A stretch of DNA of 64,000 bases, taken from NCBI GenBank assembly GCA_002261195.1, contig MVBO01000080.1, positions 1 to 64,000 on the forward strand, given 5' to 3'. Positions 1 through 17,231 of the stretch are shown in pieces. The first letter of the stretch is position 1; every line of letters begins with the position of its first letter. The notes beneath the pieces were generated by a model. That model was not told the DNA's origin and ran no database searches. It saw nothing but the letters and a program-made list of their open reading frames with translations. Both the position numbers and the translations under genes were made by a program. The stretch comes from Bifiguratus adelaidae. Lineage: Eukaryota; Mucoromycota; Endogonomycetes; Endogonales.

Positions 1-467
1 CAGATCTCTGTTGATCAGGCAGAAGACGCATGCCCGCCGTAGCCATAAGAAAGATGGGTGTCTCGCTATGCTGATCCTCGGGCACAACTTCCATGGCAAA
101 GTCCAACAGTGGTTTGAGATGCTCGTCTACTCCTTCCGGCTGGTTGGCCAACGAGGAGATGCCTTGTTTGTTCACTTAGCCTAACAGACTTGACACAAAG
201 ACGACCAAATGTATACTTACCAGGTTCTATCTTCGTCGTCCATTTTAGCCCCAGTCGGTCTCCCCTTTCCACCGTAGGCAGCTTGCCCTTGATGTCTCTC
301 AACAAGTGCGTGTCTTGAACGTACTTGTGATCCTTCCACGAATATACCTGGACTCTTGAACCCGACGACCCAGCATCAATGATGATACCATACTTTCTGT
401 GTTGTTGCCATTCTCTGTCTAATTCTGCAGACGATGGGGCCGCCGGCCGCCTCTGCTCCATGGGCAA
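1..467 (-). CDS. GDA1/CD39-family nucleoside phosphatase (apyrase), N-terminal part
   Basis: N-terminus of an ectonucleoside triphosphate diphosphohydrolase, most like Golgi apyrases (Ynd1 type) that hydrolyse NDP/NTP to NMP in the secretory lumen. Exon 1 (467-221) carries apyrase conserved region 1, with YGIIIDAGSSGSRVQVYSW at about residues 27-45. A 46-nt intron (220-175) joins it to exon 2, which reads through conserved region 2, including TPIFLMATAGMRLLP. The join is supported because the continuous frame through the intron loses all homology. The gene leaves the window at base 1, so the remaining conserved regions and any transmembrane helix are not visible. It is divergent from CDC5 with about 145 bp between start codons. 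The family is secure; Golgi versus other location is inference. Confidence 0.9.
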
Positions 468-549
468 CTATTCTGCTGCTTGCGCTGCAGGCACAAAAAT
501 AGCAACAATATCCCAAAAAAGGGACGTTTCATTTTTGGAGAATGTGTGA

Positions 550-3171
<2,622 letters not shown>

Positions 3172-3218
3172 ATGTCGGGCATTTGTATATTGTAGCTTGT
3201 ACAAGATAATCTGTTTAT

Positions 3219-5328
3219 CTAAATAGCCGTTGTCTCGCGCTTGAGCCATTGCAAGGCGAGATCATCATCCTCCAGCAATGGAGCAATCGTCTCAGCTACC
3301 TTGACATGATATCTATTGATCCATGCCTTCTCGCGAGGAGTCAAAAGCTCTCGGTCGATAAGGTTAAGTCCAATAGGAACGAGAGTGACATGCTCGAATC
3401 CCAGGTATCCGCGATTGCCAAAATTGTTGGGGGTCTTGACTTCTTGGACAAGCAAGATGTTTTCTATACGGATCCCAAAAGCACCATCCTCATAGTAACC
3501 CGGCTCGTTCGTCACCACCATACCAGCCTGGAGAGGCGTGTCATTGTAGGCGATACGAGTACCGATACCATGAGGTCCTTCATGGACATTGAGGAAAGCT
3601 CCAACACCGTGTCCGGTACCATGACGAAAATCGAGACCGTCTTCCCAGAGAGCCTTGCGTGCCCATGGATCCAAAAGATATCCAGTTACACCATTTGGGA
3701 ACACAGCTTCGTCAATGGCAATGTGGCCTTGAAGAACCCTGGTGAAGCATCTCTTTTGATAGGCTGTGGGAGTTCCAAAATGGTAGGTACGTGTGGTATC
3801 GGTGGTTCCATCTTTGAATTGTGCTCCAGAGTCACACAGGTAAATCTCATTAATGTCGATGATCTTGCATGTCTCAGGCTCCGGCTTATAATGGATAATG
3901 GCCCCATTTGCACCAGTGGATGAGATGGTATCAAAGGATAGACCAACGAAATCCTCTTGCTCTTTGCGGAATTTTTCGAGCTTATCTGTCGCTTGGACTT
4001 CACTAAGCTTGGCACCATTCTTGAGCTGATTCTCAAGCCAGGCAAAATACTTGATGAGGGCCGCACCATCACGGAGTTGGCACTGACGCATACCTTCCAA
4101 TTCAACCTGATTCTTGACAGCCTTGGCATCGGTGATGAGAGAGCGGCCCTCCTCCGTATTGTCGGCACCCACAGCTATCTGAAGTGCCAAGCTTGTCCGA
4201 GGAGTGATCAAAAGCTTTTGTTTGTGAGCCTCCAACGCTGAACGCGTTTGCCGCAAATCTTCAAAGACTTGCTCATACGGCTTCACAGCGATTTCGCTGC
4301 CAAGGTGCTGCTTGACGGCAGGAGACAGTTTTGCTTCATCCACATAGAGCGTCGTGGTATCCTTTGTCACCAAAGCATAACTGAAAAATACAGGATTGCA
4401 TTCAATGTCACTCCCGCGCAGGTTGAACAGCCACGCAATTTCATCAAGTGCGGACACAACGGTACCGTAGACTCCCTTTTCTTGCAAGGAATTGCGCAAG
4501 TCAGAGAGTTTCTCTGTGTGACTCTTTCCAGCATACTTTGTTTCTTGAATAGTCACCGGGTTCGTAGGCCTTGCTGGTCTCTTTGAGCCCCACACTTGAT
4601 CAACAAGGTTTTCAACTGGTACCAAGGAGGATCCTTGAGGCAGAGTCTTTTTCAAACCGCTCGCTTCCGCTATCGTAACGTATCAATTTGTTTCAGCCTC
4701 TAATATCGCTTTCGGTCGCCACCATCTAGGCAATCAATGGCACTTACACGCTGTTAAGAGCTTGGGATCGATGCCGATTCGGGAATTTGCAGGTAATTTC
4801 TACCAACGCTGTCAGAAGCTCGTCAAATCATCACAAATGTGAGACCGAACCTTGGACAAATACTCTTGCCAAGTAGGCACATCAGGCAAACCTTGCTTCA
4901 TCAGAAGCCAGTTTTGGTCCAATTGCTGCGAAGCTTGAAGGAAATAGCGTCCATCGGTGAACAGAGCCGCTTCGGTCATGGACACCACGGCCGAGCCTTC
5001 ACAAAGTCAGCAACCGTATGGAGCGTGAGCTCGAATGTACATACCCGCAGAACCAGTAAAACCAGAGATGAACTCTCGTCTCTTGTCACAGTCGGCAATG
5101 TATTCACTCTAAGGACAACCATTAGGCGCCGTTCGCCTTAGTGAAGCTTGTTTATTCCTCAACTTACTTGATGTGCATCCTCAGTGGGAATGAAGCTAGA
5201 ATACGATAAGCCTGCTGAGTCTCTTCGCATATAGTCAGCGGCAAAACTTACAAGGCAGATAGGTTATTTGCCTTCAACAGTTCCCGAAGGCTCGCAAGCT
5301 GCGCGCTAGTATAGGTGGGATGAGCCAT
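3219..5328 (-). CDS. Xaa-Pro aminopeptidase P (M24B metallopeptidase)
   Basis: Cytosolic aminopeptidase that removes the first residue from peptides with proline in position 2. I assemble six exons (5328-5252, 5195-5168, 5108-5045, 4996-4851, 4799-4748, 4669-3219) giving 605 residues, close to the usual 610-620. The N-terminal creatinase-like domain shows [20 protein letters not shown] and [12 protein letters not shown]. The catalytic pita-bread domain keeps the metal ligands: two Asp around [15 protein letters not shown], His in [10 protein letters not shown], Glu in NEPGYYEDG and Glu in GIRIENILL. The protein starts directly with [18 protein letters not shown] and no clear targeting peptide is seen, so a cytosolic enzyme is likely. 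The gene converges with CDC5 with only about 47 bp between stop codons. Confidence 0.95.
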
Positions 5329-5620
5329 GGCTGTAGACGCTGTCGCGAGCGGACGAGTGTGCGAATATTGCCCACGTGACCTCGGAAGACCAGCAGCTGC
5401 GGCGGTGAAGGGCTTGAACAAGGTCCTCAAGGATGCTCGCACGTTCAACATACAGTGTTGTGGACACTGTGACGAACAAAAGAGGATCGCCCAAACGCCG
5501 TGAGCAAAATGATTAATTTGCATGTCCCTTTGACCTTGAGTAGTTCTCTATGTCTTCGGCGGATACAATGTAGGTTACAATAATACAGACTGTGTACAGG
5601 ATTTGGCGCAAAATGGTCTA

Positions 5621-6924
5621 CTATACGACGGATAGCACATCATTAGGCATATCCAATTCGTCCTTTTTGTCAAGATAATCGCTCTGTTGGAAATATTCGG
5701 TATTGCCGACCAGTTTGTGAGGACCAGATGAGTGGTCGTACGATATGTCCGGCATGGCGTCCATGGCACGCTGATCTTCCCACGAATTGTCCTCGCTATC
5801 TGTCGTTTCCATTGGGGTATCGCTATCTCTTGCATTTTGATGTATGAGGTCCAGATCGTTTTCGATCTCAAACACACTGGCGCTCTGCGGTCTAGAAGGT
5901 AAAGAAACATGGGTTAAGGATAAGTTAGATGTTAACATGGAATCCAGAAATGGCATGGACGTAAAAGGATATTCATCACTACTGGGCGGAAATAGTTTGG
6001 TCGTTGATCGTACGGAGTGTCGTCTAGGTCTGAGGTAGAGTGCTAAGCAAAGGTTGATCGTATACATGTTGTCAAAACTCACCAGAACTCAGCCTGATAG
6101 CAATCATTTCATTTCTCATGGCAAAGATCTTCGATTGTGTGGCTTCCATCAATTCACGCCGCTTCCGCATGCGGGCCACCTAACGTGACGAAATTAATGT
6201 GTCGCCTCGTCTGGGGTCCCACAGCGACATTACATGATAATCATAATCTGCTTGCTTCTTGGCTGCGGTCAACAACGCCTGGCAAGATTTTTCGCGATAC
6301 TCCAATTTCCGTTCAGCGGTAGACCGTTTCCACTCGGTCCTTGCCTCCAACTCGCGACGGAGCCGTTTCAAATGGGGATGTGTCCCATTTTCGATCATGC
6401 GCTGCTGCTCTTCAAGATCACGTAGCCTGAGACAATCATGAGATGAAAGAGAAGAGACATATGACCCATACTACTAACCTTTGCCGTAATAATTTGTCTC
6501 TATCTATCCGCCTCTGTTCTTTTTGCTGAGCTGTACCAGAGTCATAATCCGCTGAATCTGATGCTTCGGCATCACTCTCAGGCGTTTCCGAGTCTTGAGG
6601 TTTTGCTGGAGATGCTGTTGAAGATGGATTGGAAATCGAGGACACCGGACCCCCGTCGCCAAGTAATGTGTTGGCGGACTTTCCGTTAGGCGATTTATCG
6701 GTAGTAGCAACGTCTTTCAGAGCATTAGGATTGATCTTTGATGTAGACTCGCTTTCCGAGCCCTGTGTTAGTCGCTGGGACGTTCGGGCTCGTTTGGCCG
6801 GCGTATCAGGAGACGTGCCTCTGTCCCTTTTTGAAGGTGAAAGCGCCTCGTTTGGCGTGAGGGTTTGCGTCGCCGAAGACTGACTTGGCGTCCGCCGCAG
6901 ATTAGAGCTAGATCTAAAGGACAT
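5621..6924 (-). CDS. Sds3-like (Sds3/Dep1/BRMS1 family) transcriptional corepressor
   Basis: Four exons (6924-6479, 6426-6234, 6179-6083, 6042-5621) give 385 residues. The first ATG is MSFRSSSNLRRTP; an upstream TTG in frame is not needed. The N-terminal 110 residues are Ser/Thr/Pro-rich and disordered. An acidic stretch leads into a long charged helix, and the diagnostic Sds3-like motif is NGTHPHLKRLRRELEAR, followed by a Lys/Glu-rich coiled coil. In yeasts and animals such proteins are subunits of the Sin3/Rpd3L histone deacetylase complex in the nucleus. Whether this is the Sds3 or the Dep1 orthologue is not clear; the acidic N-terminus slightly favours Dep1. The last exon is acidic and has no recognisable domain. 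Confidence 0.8.
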
Positions 6925-7188
6925 GAGATGCTGTTTGGGCAAAAAGATTGCGCAATAATAGTGAGTGTCGGTATAGGCTGAGTTGATCGTTTTGTCGCTT
7001 AAAAGTTAACAGTAAAAACGTCGGACTTTACGAGCATCGCATGGTCATGGACAGGTCAATAAAAGCCGATAACTGGCATGTATGCTCACCATACTACGAG
7101 TTAACAAGACAATAGATATTATGGTGTGACGCACCGCCGCGAAAGTATTACAACAAAGGATTGGTTGAAGCGATTTAATTCATAGCCA

Positions 7189-8288
7189 TCATGGCTGCAA
7201 TGTTGCAATAGCTACAGATCCAAGCATTTTACGAATGTCTTCTCTATCTACGTCATGACCTGTTGAAAGATTAAGCAATGATGCCTCATGGACCTAGAGA
7301 CACTTACTGTCCTCTACTTCGCCCCATCGCTCAATCTGCGAATTGACTTCGGCGTGTGCGGCTTCCGCGGCATATTCTACGGGAATGCACTTTTTGACCA
7401 AGGCCAGCCCAATTAAGAAACTCTTGCTGATCATAATCGCCCGTTCAAATGCCGCCAATTCCAATGCGCTCATGTCGTTCAGGACTTCCGTCAGTTTTGC
7501 TTTTGTCTCTGCGGACTGACTGACGGCGGCTAAGCCTGTCGTCACTTTGATATCTACGTTATATTGTTCCTGTACCCAGTCAATGACGGGCTTCCAATGC
7601 GTTTCCTGCATTTGCACGAGGTTCTCGGGGAAATCTTGGTGATAGCAGATGGTGTCTGTGTCGAGATATCGCATCAATTGGTCAATAACTTGTGGGCGTA
7701 GAGTATTTTCTCCTTTCTCCAACGCATCTGATGCGCGAAAGACAAGTGACGTCTGTAAGATGGAAAGGCAATATTAGATCATTCGCTTGGCGGGTAACAT
7801 TCCTGCTTACCAATGGCAGTGAGTGAGGTTTCAATATCTTTTGTTGTGCATCCCATTCGGCCGCTATAATGGTCGCTAACCTCCGCTTTTCGGCGGGTAA
7901 TAGCAATTTTTGCTTGTTCGGTGTACGTAGGAGGCGGTTATCCAACGCTATCGCCAGTTTTCCTGATAGCTTCGCGTAAGTGCGTGTCGGACCGACAAGT
8001 TGCGGCTACCTACCGTCGTGATCCGCCACGGAGGCCTTCTTCCAGAAACGTCGAAAGGTTCGTTCGGCACCTAAAAGTCTACCGTAAGCGCCAGTCTGAG
8101 GTTGTAACCGTCCTTTGGCACTCACGATCGGCACTCGATTCTTTTTCTGCTTGCTTCAGATCGAGCGCAACAGCGGAGCGTGACAAGTGGCGTTGCTGAT
8201 AGCAAAGGGTCCAGTTTGCAGATCGGCCACTCAGTGGCTGTCTGTATCCTCGCCGAAGTAGATTCTGTAGACCAAACGGAACGCTCAT
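7189..8288 (-). CDS. ATP12: ATP12, F1-ATPase assembly chaperone (mitochondrial)
   Basis: Mitochondrial chaperone that binds free alpha subunit during assembly of the F1 sector of ATP synthase. Five exons (8288-8126, 8070-8014, 7962-7811, 7752-7308, 7259-7189) give 295 residues. The N-terminus MSVPFGLQNLLRRGYRQ is basic and free of acidic residues, as expected of a matrix presequence. The family blocks RFWKKASV, ALDNRLLRTPNKQKL, WDAQQKILKPHSLPL and DTDTICYHQDFPENL are present in order. The small last exon contributes the conserved end DVDREDIRKMLGS, which supports the final splice. The gene lies between the Sds3-like and ING genes, all on the minus strand, with no functional link evident. Confidence 0.95.
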
Positions 8289-8304
8289 AATGTACACAAA
8301 ATGT

Positions 8305-9600
8305 TTATCGGGATCGCTTCATTTTTACAATACAGTTGTTGCAGTACCATTTGCCTTTTGGTACTTTTGATAAATCCACACAACCCAGATGAAACCATTC
8401 GATCTCGCACTACATGACAAGAATGAGACGAGGAGCCGGATGTTTGAATGCATGCTTACATCATCATTATCGCAAGCAACCATCTCTCCGTAGGATACTT
8501 GCTGACAGTAGCAGTATAAGGGTTCGTTGGGATCAATGGGCATGTCCGTCGCCATCGCAGAGCTATCATAGAGTCAGTCATGCATGGGTTTGTTTGAGAA
8601 TGGCAGAAACCTACGCTTTGGCTTTGCCGCCACTCCTTTCTTTGGCATTAAAGCCAGCTGCGCCATAGGCATCGTCAACCTTGCCTCGATCGCGGCGACC
8701 CTTGTTGCCCGCCAACTTTTGTCCAGATCGATCTGAAGGAGGTAAAAAGTAAGATAAATCTGCACACGCGGCATGCAATTGACAGAATCTTGCGCGTACC
8801 TCCTCGACTACCCGGTGGGGGTGTATCTTTGGCAAGCTTTCGTTCTGAAAAGAGCGCAATAGTGAGGAAACATCCACGATGTGTATTGACATGGCAATGC
8901 TTACTTTTCGCTGGTGAATCTGGAAAGGATGGAGATCAAGTCAGCAAGCTGGTTTGCCTGATCGCCTACGACACCCTACCTCCTACACGTTTATCGCGAC
9001 CGCCGCGTCTGGAACCTTTATCTGACATCTCATCAACTCCCTTCCGGCTAGATACGCCCAAGCCACCACCAGCAAGCAGACTTGCAAGGCGGCTAGGTCC
9101 TCCCGCCAAATGATCGTCTTCAAACTTTGTGAGGTCCGTGTCGAGACGCGTACAATGTCGATCCACCTGCATGACGGATGAGCGTCAGTCATCGCATGAT
9201 ATATCGAGCTCAACAAGCGTGCCATACCGTATCATAGGTGCTCTTTGCAAGCGACACCTTCTCTTCCCCTCTCTTTAGACTTTCCGTGAGCAGCATGCCA
9301 ATCTCTTTGAGCTTCTCCAGCCGTGTCTCTGGATTATCCGCCTTTACACTATCAATAAACGCCATGGCCTTCTGCGCCACGTTCTCCATGAGATCTATAC
9401 CCGTTAGTAAGCACGCATGGACCGCGACATGCCTACCTTGAGCATATCCATCCAATTCACGCATGAGCGTGAAATTCCGCTGCAACTCCAGTGGCAACGC
9501 TTCAATGGCTACAAGAGTAAGACTATATGCGTGTATAAGGGTCATACTCACTGTCTAGATAGTCATCCAGATACACCAAGTTCTCCTGTCGTCCCTTCAT
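8305..9600 (-). CDS. ING-family chromatin reader with C-terminal PHD finger
   Basis: Inhibitor-of-growth protein, a subunit of histone acetyltransferase or deacetylase complexes that reads H3K4me3. About 287 residues from nine exons. The ING domain begins with [20 protein letters not shown] and [11 protein letters not shown] Gly/Ser/basic linker carries a likely nuclear signal, [13 protein letters not shown]. The C-terminal PHD finger has the Cys4-His-Cys3 pattern from [18 protein letters not shown] through WFHLGCVDL to WYCNNC. Two small middle exons were chosen because they keep phase and preserve the basic linker, so these joins are the least certain. The gene is divergent from the Stm1-like gene with only 91 bp between ATGs. 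Similar to yeast Yng2/Pho23 and fission yeast Png proteins; which one is not decided. Confidence 0.92.
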
Positions 9601-9691
9601 GACGAACGGGTGACTGTCCAAATTTCCATGCGCATCCATTGCTCGCCAACTTATCCATCCATTCGGGCCTCTTGTGCACGCATCTCCATCC

Positions 9692-10728
9692 ATGTCCACT
9701 TTCAGCAAGAATCCATTTGATCTTCTCGGAGAAGACGAGGAAGCTCCTGTTCAGAAACAAGAGCAAAAGGCTCCCCAAAAGACGGAGACCAAGAAAGCTG
9801 CACCTCGTGCCAAAACCGACAATCAACGCAATGCCCGTGGAGGTGCTCGTTCGGACGATCGCTCGTCCGCACCTCGATTCTCACGACGCACCGACGATTC
9901 TGGCAACGTCGGGGGCGAGTTTCCTCGTGCATCGCGCGGCAATCGCGCCGCTCATCGTGGTCGCGTACCCGGCCGCGGACGTCAATTCGATCGTCACTCT
10001 GGTACCGGTCTAGTGTAGGTTGATGTACATTCACTAGGTTGTTCACTGACGATATGTCTTTAGTGACTCTGAGAAGAAGGAAACCGTTGGCTGGGGCAAC
10101 GCAACCACCGCTCAAGAGGAAGGCAAGGCCGTTGCGTAAGTGAATCAATGATCAATTTGGAAAGGTTAAGCGCTGACGTTGCCTGACCTTGCAGTGAGGC
10201 TGATGCCAAGGAAGCTGCCGCTGAGGATGCCGAGGTCGCTACTCCCGTTGAAGAGCCCGAGGAGAAGGTGAAGACCTTGGATGAATACCTGACTGAGCGG
10301 GCCAACAAGAACCTCAACATTTCCCTACCTGAGGCTCGTCAACCCAACGAGGGTGCTGACGATGCCAAGTGGAAGAACAGTACCCTCCTCGAGAAGGACG
10401 AGGAGGATGATTTCATTGCCGGCAAGGCAAGTTTCAGCGCTCACAATGGCCAGTCTTGTTGATCCTGACCTATCATCATTAGGAACAATCTTTCCGTCAA
10501 CGAAACAAGGCCGGCAAGAAGGAGAAGGTATTCGTAGATATCGAGCAACGCTTCCAAGAGCGATCTGAACGTGGAGGACGACGGGATTTCAACGAACGCC
10601 GCGGGGGAGGCGAACGTGGACGCGGATCTGGCAGCGACCGTAGGGGCCGGGGTCGCGGTGGTCGTCGTGGTGGCGCCAACGTTAACTTGAATGATGCCAG
10701 TGCTTTCCCCACACTTGGTGCTCAATAA
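9692..10728 (+). CDS. Stm1/SERBP1-like ribosome- and RNA-binding protein
   Basis: Four exons (9692-10014, 10064-10135, 10195-10426, 10483-10728) encode 290 residues of the HABP4/PAI-RBP1 family. Stm1 and SERBP1 sit in the mRNA channel of idle 80S ribosomes. The N-terminus MSTFSKNPFDLLGED is typical, the middle is rich in RG and basic residues, and the diagnostic block is RQFDRHSGTGLVDSEKK with GWGN after it. The acidic block KTLDEYLTERANKN and the RGG-rich tail with NLNDASAFPTLGAQ complete the family pattern. The third intron begins with GC instead of GT (see findings). Promoter shared with the divergent ING gene. Confidence 0.93.
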
Positions 10729-11054
10729 GCATCACCTAAAAATTGATGAACGGGAAAGGGCTCCCCGTATGGAGTCAAGAGATAATTGTATGATCAAAAG
10801 TCCTTTGTTTTCTTCCATCCTTTCCCCCCTTGATTGTCATTCATCTCTCCGCTCGCCATGTTCAATTCTCGTGTTTCAATACAGTCCGCTTTGTGCTTTT
10901 TTGAATATGCCATTCAAAGAACGTCTCCGCGCAGAAAGGACGTGAGAGAGCCGACATTCTGCTTTCGAAAAGGGCAACGTTTGGCAAACGATAAAGTTGA
11001 CTCTATTATATCTATCGGATATGCTTATAAATGTCTATTTGTTCATGGCAAGCA
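10729..11054. other. Intergenic, no gene seen
   Basis: Convergent spacer between the Stm1-like stop and the end of the cupin pseudogene. It should hold both 3' untranslated regions. I see no open reading frame with family features and no repeat. Confidence 0.6.
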
Positions 11055-11694
11055 TTATTTTCCCTTATGACCAACCACTTCTTCGTGATTTATCGTATAT
11101 TCAGGGTAATACGGCTTGTACCCAAGAATATACCGACCAATCAACCGACCGACAACAATGCAAAAACCACACCCACCTAAGTAGGCAAATTGGGGGACGC
11201 CAGGGCTGTATCGGCCGCATCTAAACACACCAATAATTGAAACAGCGAGGACTTTCGACCTTGAGTTCTGGCGTTTTCGAGAATAACGGAGAATTTTCAA
11301 AGAAGGCTCGAGTCATGCCATCATCTGGTGAGTCTGAAGAAATAAGGACGACCGAATCTTCTCCGGCCGTGGTGTCGCACCAAAAAGTGTGTTTAATATG
11401 AGGAGATATCGTATTGGGACCGTCCTCTTTGGTCAAGTAGATCACCTCGTCGTTCATTCGCACGCCCATCCGTCCAGATTCGACTTGAAAGTCTCGCTCT
11501 GCGATCGATGAATGTGTAGAGGTTGATTGATGCGACTTTTCTCGCCGTCCTTGGGGAATGGAGAATTGTACTTAAATGCGGCTTCACTGCAGAAAGGATT
11601 GTCCGGGCAAGGGATCCAGATATTCGCGACACAAGGCGCCGTCATAAGTAATGAGGGATTTTGAACCGGCTGTTACCGTTCTGCGAAAGGCCAT
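11055..11694 (-). pseudogene. Cupin-domain protein with C-terminal hydrophobic segment, broken by frameshifts
   Basis: Reads as a fungal cupin protein, but only by changing frame three times. Starting at ATG 11694, the first frame ends at a TGA near 11585. The second holds the cupin histidines HIHRSQSE (HxH plus Glu). A shift near 11492 then gives FQVESGRMGVRMNDEV, completing cupin motif 1 (HxH-x4-E-x6-G), and later HIKHTFWCDTTAG and AFFENS. A third shift near 11250 leads to YSPGVPQFAYLGG and a Gly-rich hydrophobic stretch ending GYKPYYPEYT. No GT-AG introns explain the changes. Function of these cupins is unknown. Most likely a recent pseudogene; three sequencing errors in one small gene while neighbours are clean seems less likely. 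Confidence 0.65.
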
Positions 11695-11960
11695 GTTTTG
11701 TCAGTTTCTGGTGGTGGTTTTGCAAAAGCACAATTTATACAATGAGAATTTGATAGGGCTTTTGCATTTGTTCCTTCACGAGCCAGCGAAATGAAGTGGC
11801 TGATTTACGCGAAAGGAGAAATAAGCTCGGCGCTCTTCGGCGTACGCTACACCGTTGATCTGAAAAAGACTGCGGTTGCAATGACATTGAGATACTAATG
11901 TCATCCCCACATGGTGGTAACAACTTTATCACGCAATAGTCATATCTGCACTGTAAACGA

Positions 11961-13028
11961 TCAAACGGATAAATTACTCGTAGACTGACGACCAAGACTC
12001 TTTGTTCTCTCCAGACGGGCTAACTTGCCATCCTCTAGTGGCTTGGGTTTCTGAGGCCCCTTGCGTACACGGCCAAAAGAGGATATGGAGGACTGAGCAC
12101 GCAGGAGATGGGGCCTCGTCGTCTGCGCACATTCTGTAAGCTGGTCCTGCCATGCTTGCAAGGCGCTGATAAAGCTGATGTTGGGATCAATGATACCGCT
12201 TGTTCTTTCTCGCACATAATCAAGACTTTTCTGAAAACCCCATTGTGGATTGGCGTACATGACGTAGGCAATCATGAGGGATGCGGAGCGTGAAACGCCA
12301 CATTGACAATGGACGAGGACGGGTGTCGGATTGGCGCTTTTGGAGCCAATGTCTGCTTGGGGATGCAATAGGCTGTGTATACGCTGAACAAATTCGGGTA
12401 TTTCGGACAAAAATCGGGGGTGATTATGTGACCAAGCGTGGCGTTCATAGGTGGGGATGGTCGAAGAGGGTGTTGGGATACTGTACAAGATTGCTGGAGA
12501 TGAATGATGATTCCATGTGCTTGGCGTTGTTCGAGGTTGTGCTGATTCCGTGAGGTATGAACTAAATGATACACTACTGTACAATTTGGAAAGGTCCACT
12601 TCTTGCGCGACGGTGACGACATGGCGAATGCCGCGTTCTTGAAGCGCTGCAATGTTCCTCGCATTGGCCTCATCACCCAAATACAGGTTAGGTAAGATCT
12701 CTATGGGACCAGAGCCGTAGGGATGACGATAGGCTTGAATGCGTAATTGTTCTTTTGCTTCCTGCCAGCTCTGTTGCTGGCGGTCATTCCTTGATACGCG
12801 TGGTGAGTACAGCTCTTGTCGTGCAAGAAGGCGCTCTGTATCCCATGAGGATACGAGTCCCCCTGCGCATGTCAGCTGAGCAACAGTAGAGCGTGGTCGC
12901 TGCGCCTGCTGTCTTGTCTCACTATTGCTCTTCTCTAGCGCTCGCGTCAGATGTGAGCCAAACTCCAGCGATAGCCCCTTCCTGTTCCTTTTTGAAACCA
13001 CACTATAGGTATCCATGGCTACATGCAT
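11961..13028 (-). CDS. Dual-specificity protein phosphatase (MAPK-phosphatase-like)
   Basis: Intronless gene of 355 residues. The phosphatase domain starts near residue 110 with GPIEILPNLYLGDEANARNI and contains the cysteine loop HCQCGVSRSASL (HCx5R) near residue 240, followed by the usual MIAYVM helix. A conserved Asp before the loop is harder to place because of a Ser/Thr-rich insert of about 60 residues between the two blocks. The C-terminus is basic. In fungi such enzymes (Msg5, Pmp1) dephosphorylate MAP kinases. N-terminal 100 residues are Arg/Gln/Ser-rich and may hold docking sites. The exact substrate cannot be read from sequence. An in-frame ATG four codons later is an alternative start. 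Confidence 0.9.
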   Translation of the reverse strand: MHVAMDTYSVVSKRNRKGLSLEFGSHLTRALEKSNSETRQQAQRPRSTVAQLTCAGGLVSSWDTERLLARQELYSPRVSRNDRQQQSWQEAKEQLRIQAYRHPYGSGPIEILPNLYLGDEANARNIAALQERGIRHVVTVAQEVDLSKLYSSVSFSSYLTESAQPRTTPSTWNHHSSPAILYSIPTPSSTIPTYERHAWSHNHPRFLSEIPEFVQRIHSLLHPQADIGSKSANPTPVLVHCQCGVSRSASLMIAYVMYANPQWGFQKSLDYVRERTSGIIDPNISFISALQAWQDQLTECAQTTRPHLLRAQSSISSFGRVRKGPQKPKPLEDGKLARLERTKSLGRQSTSNLSV

Positions 13029-13148
13029 GGTTTAGGAACACGATAGAAAGGAAAAAGGTCAGGCGACCCCAATGAGTTATGACGGGTTTCCGCATCGAGC
13101 TGGCAAATGAGATTTCTTTTTTAGGAAATTGCTAATGCGGTTTTGGTT

Positions 13149-16502
<3,354 letters not shown>

Positions 16503-16870
16503 AGCTTCAAGAGACGCCGTCTGCATCGTTGCCATTTCGCCTTTATTTGTCTAAAGCGGTATACTTTTCTACTTGTACATATATACATTACTCTTTGGAA
16601 AAGACTGGTCAATGTGCATGAGTTGGTTCTCCATGGTCGACTACCGCAACTCAGGCGATTGGTATCTGTTAATCGTATTCCGCAATGCAACATTTCTGCC
16701 ATCGAATGAGCGCAAGGTCATGCTGAGTGTCCACTGTGAATACTTGCCTGGTCTGAATATCTTTTAATAGTTGTGTGATGGACGTTGAAGCAGAGGCAGG
16801 CGTAGCCGAGTCCCTAGAGCATCAATGAGCGCCCCGTGCGTCCTCAAAAACCAACCTAATCATCCACGAC
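16503..16870. other. Intergenic, no gene seen
   Basis: Convergent spacer after GTR1. It probably holds two 3' untranslated regions. Open frames here lack any recognisable feature. Confidence 0.5.
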
Positions 16871-17176
16871 TTACGATACCAATCCTTCGATGGTGAGAGT
16901 CGTCAGGTTACCATCACTGCTCCCTTGCAACCCTTGACCTTCGGCCACTTTGATGCTCACTGTTTCAATATTGCCGCCTGTGGGTTGAAACATAGGACTA
17001 TAACTGACAATGTCATTGACCTGCTTTCCATCCGCAGACAGTTCAACAACGACGTAATTGTCGGAAGGTAGAGCAATTCCTTCTACATCATCAGAGAAGA
17101 CATAGTGAGTAATAGGATGGAGATATGACCCTGACTGGTCGTCTCGAAAAACGACGAGATTGGGCACTGTTGGCAT
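16871..17176 (-). CDS. Small protein of unknown function (101 aa)
   Basis: Single-exon frame of 101 residues starting MPTVPNLVVFRDDQSGSYLH. Composition is that of a folded globular protein: alternating hydrophobic strands, few repeats, no transmembrane helix and no signal peptide. The segment LHPITHYVFSDDVEGIALP looks like a conserved motif, but I cannot name the family. It is divergent from the PTTG1IP-like gene with 55 bp between starts, so both probably use one short promoter. It is likely a real gene because no competing gene occupies the region and codon use resembles its neighbours. Confidence 0.6.
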   Translation of the reverse strand: MPTVPNLVVFRDDQSGSYLHPITHYVFSDDVEGIALPSDNYVVVELSADGKQVNDIVSYSPMFQPTGGNIETVSIKVAEGQGLQGSSDGNLTTLTIEGLVS

Positions 17177-17231
17177 AGTCTAAAGCTTTAAGTGACTGCG
17201 GCCTCATTTAATAGAGAAGCTTTGTTGCAAC

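Noticed and set aside
3249-3923. 224-residue plus-strand frame
   Set aside because: It is the antisense of the aminopeptidase P gene, whose minus-strand frame is strongly conserved.
9639-10013. 124-residue plus-strand frame in another phase
   Set aside because: Overlaps the Stm1-like exon 1 in a different frame and lacks any motif.
11735-11995. 86-residue minus-strand frame beginning MVVSLRVIYPFDRLQC
   Set aside because: It overlaps the end of the phosphatase gene and the spacer, shows no family feature and looks like 3' untranslated sequence.
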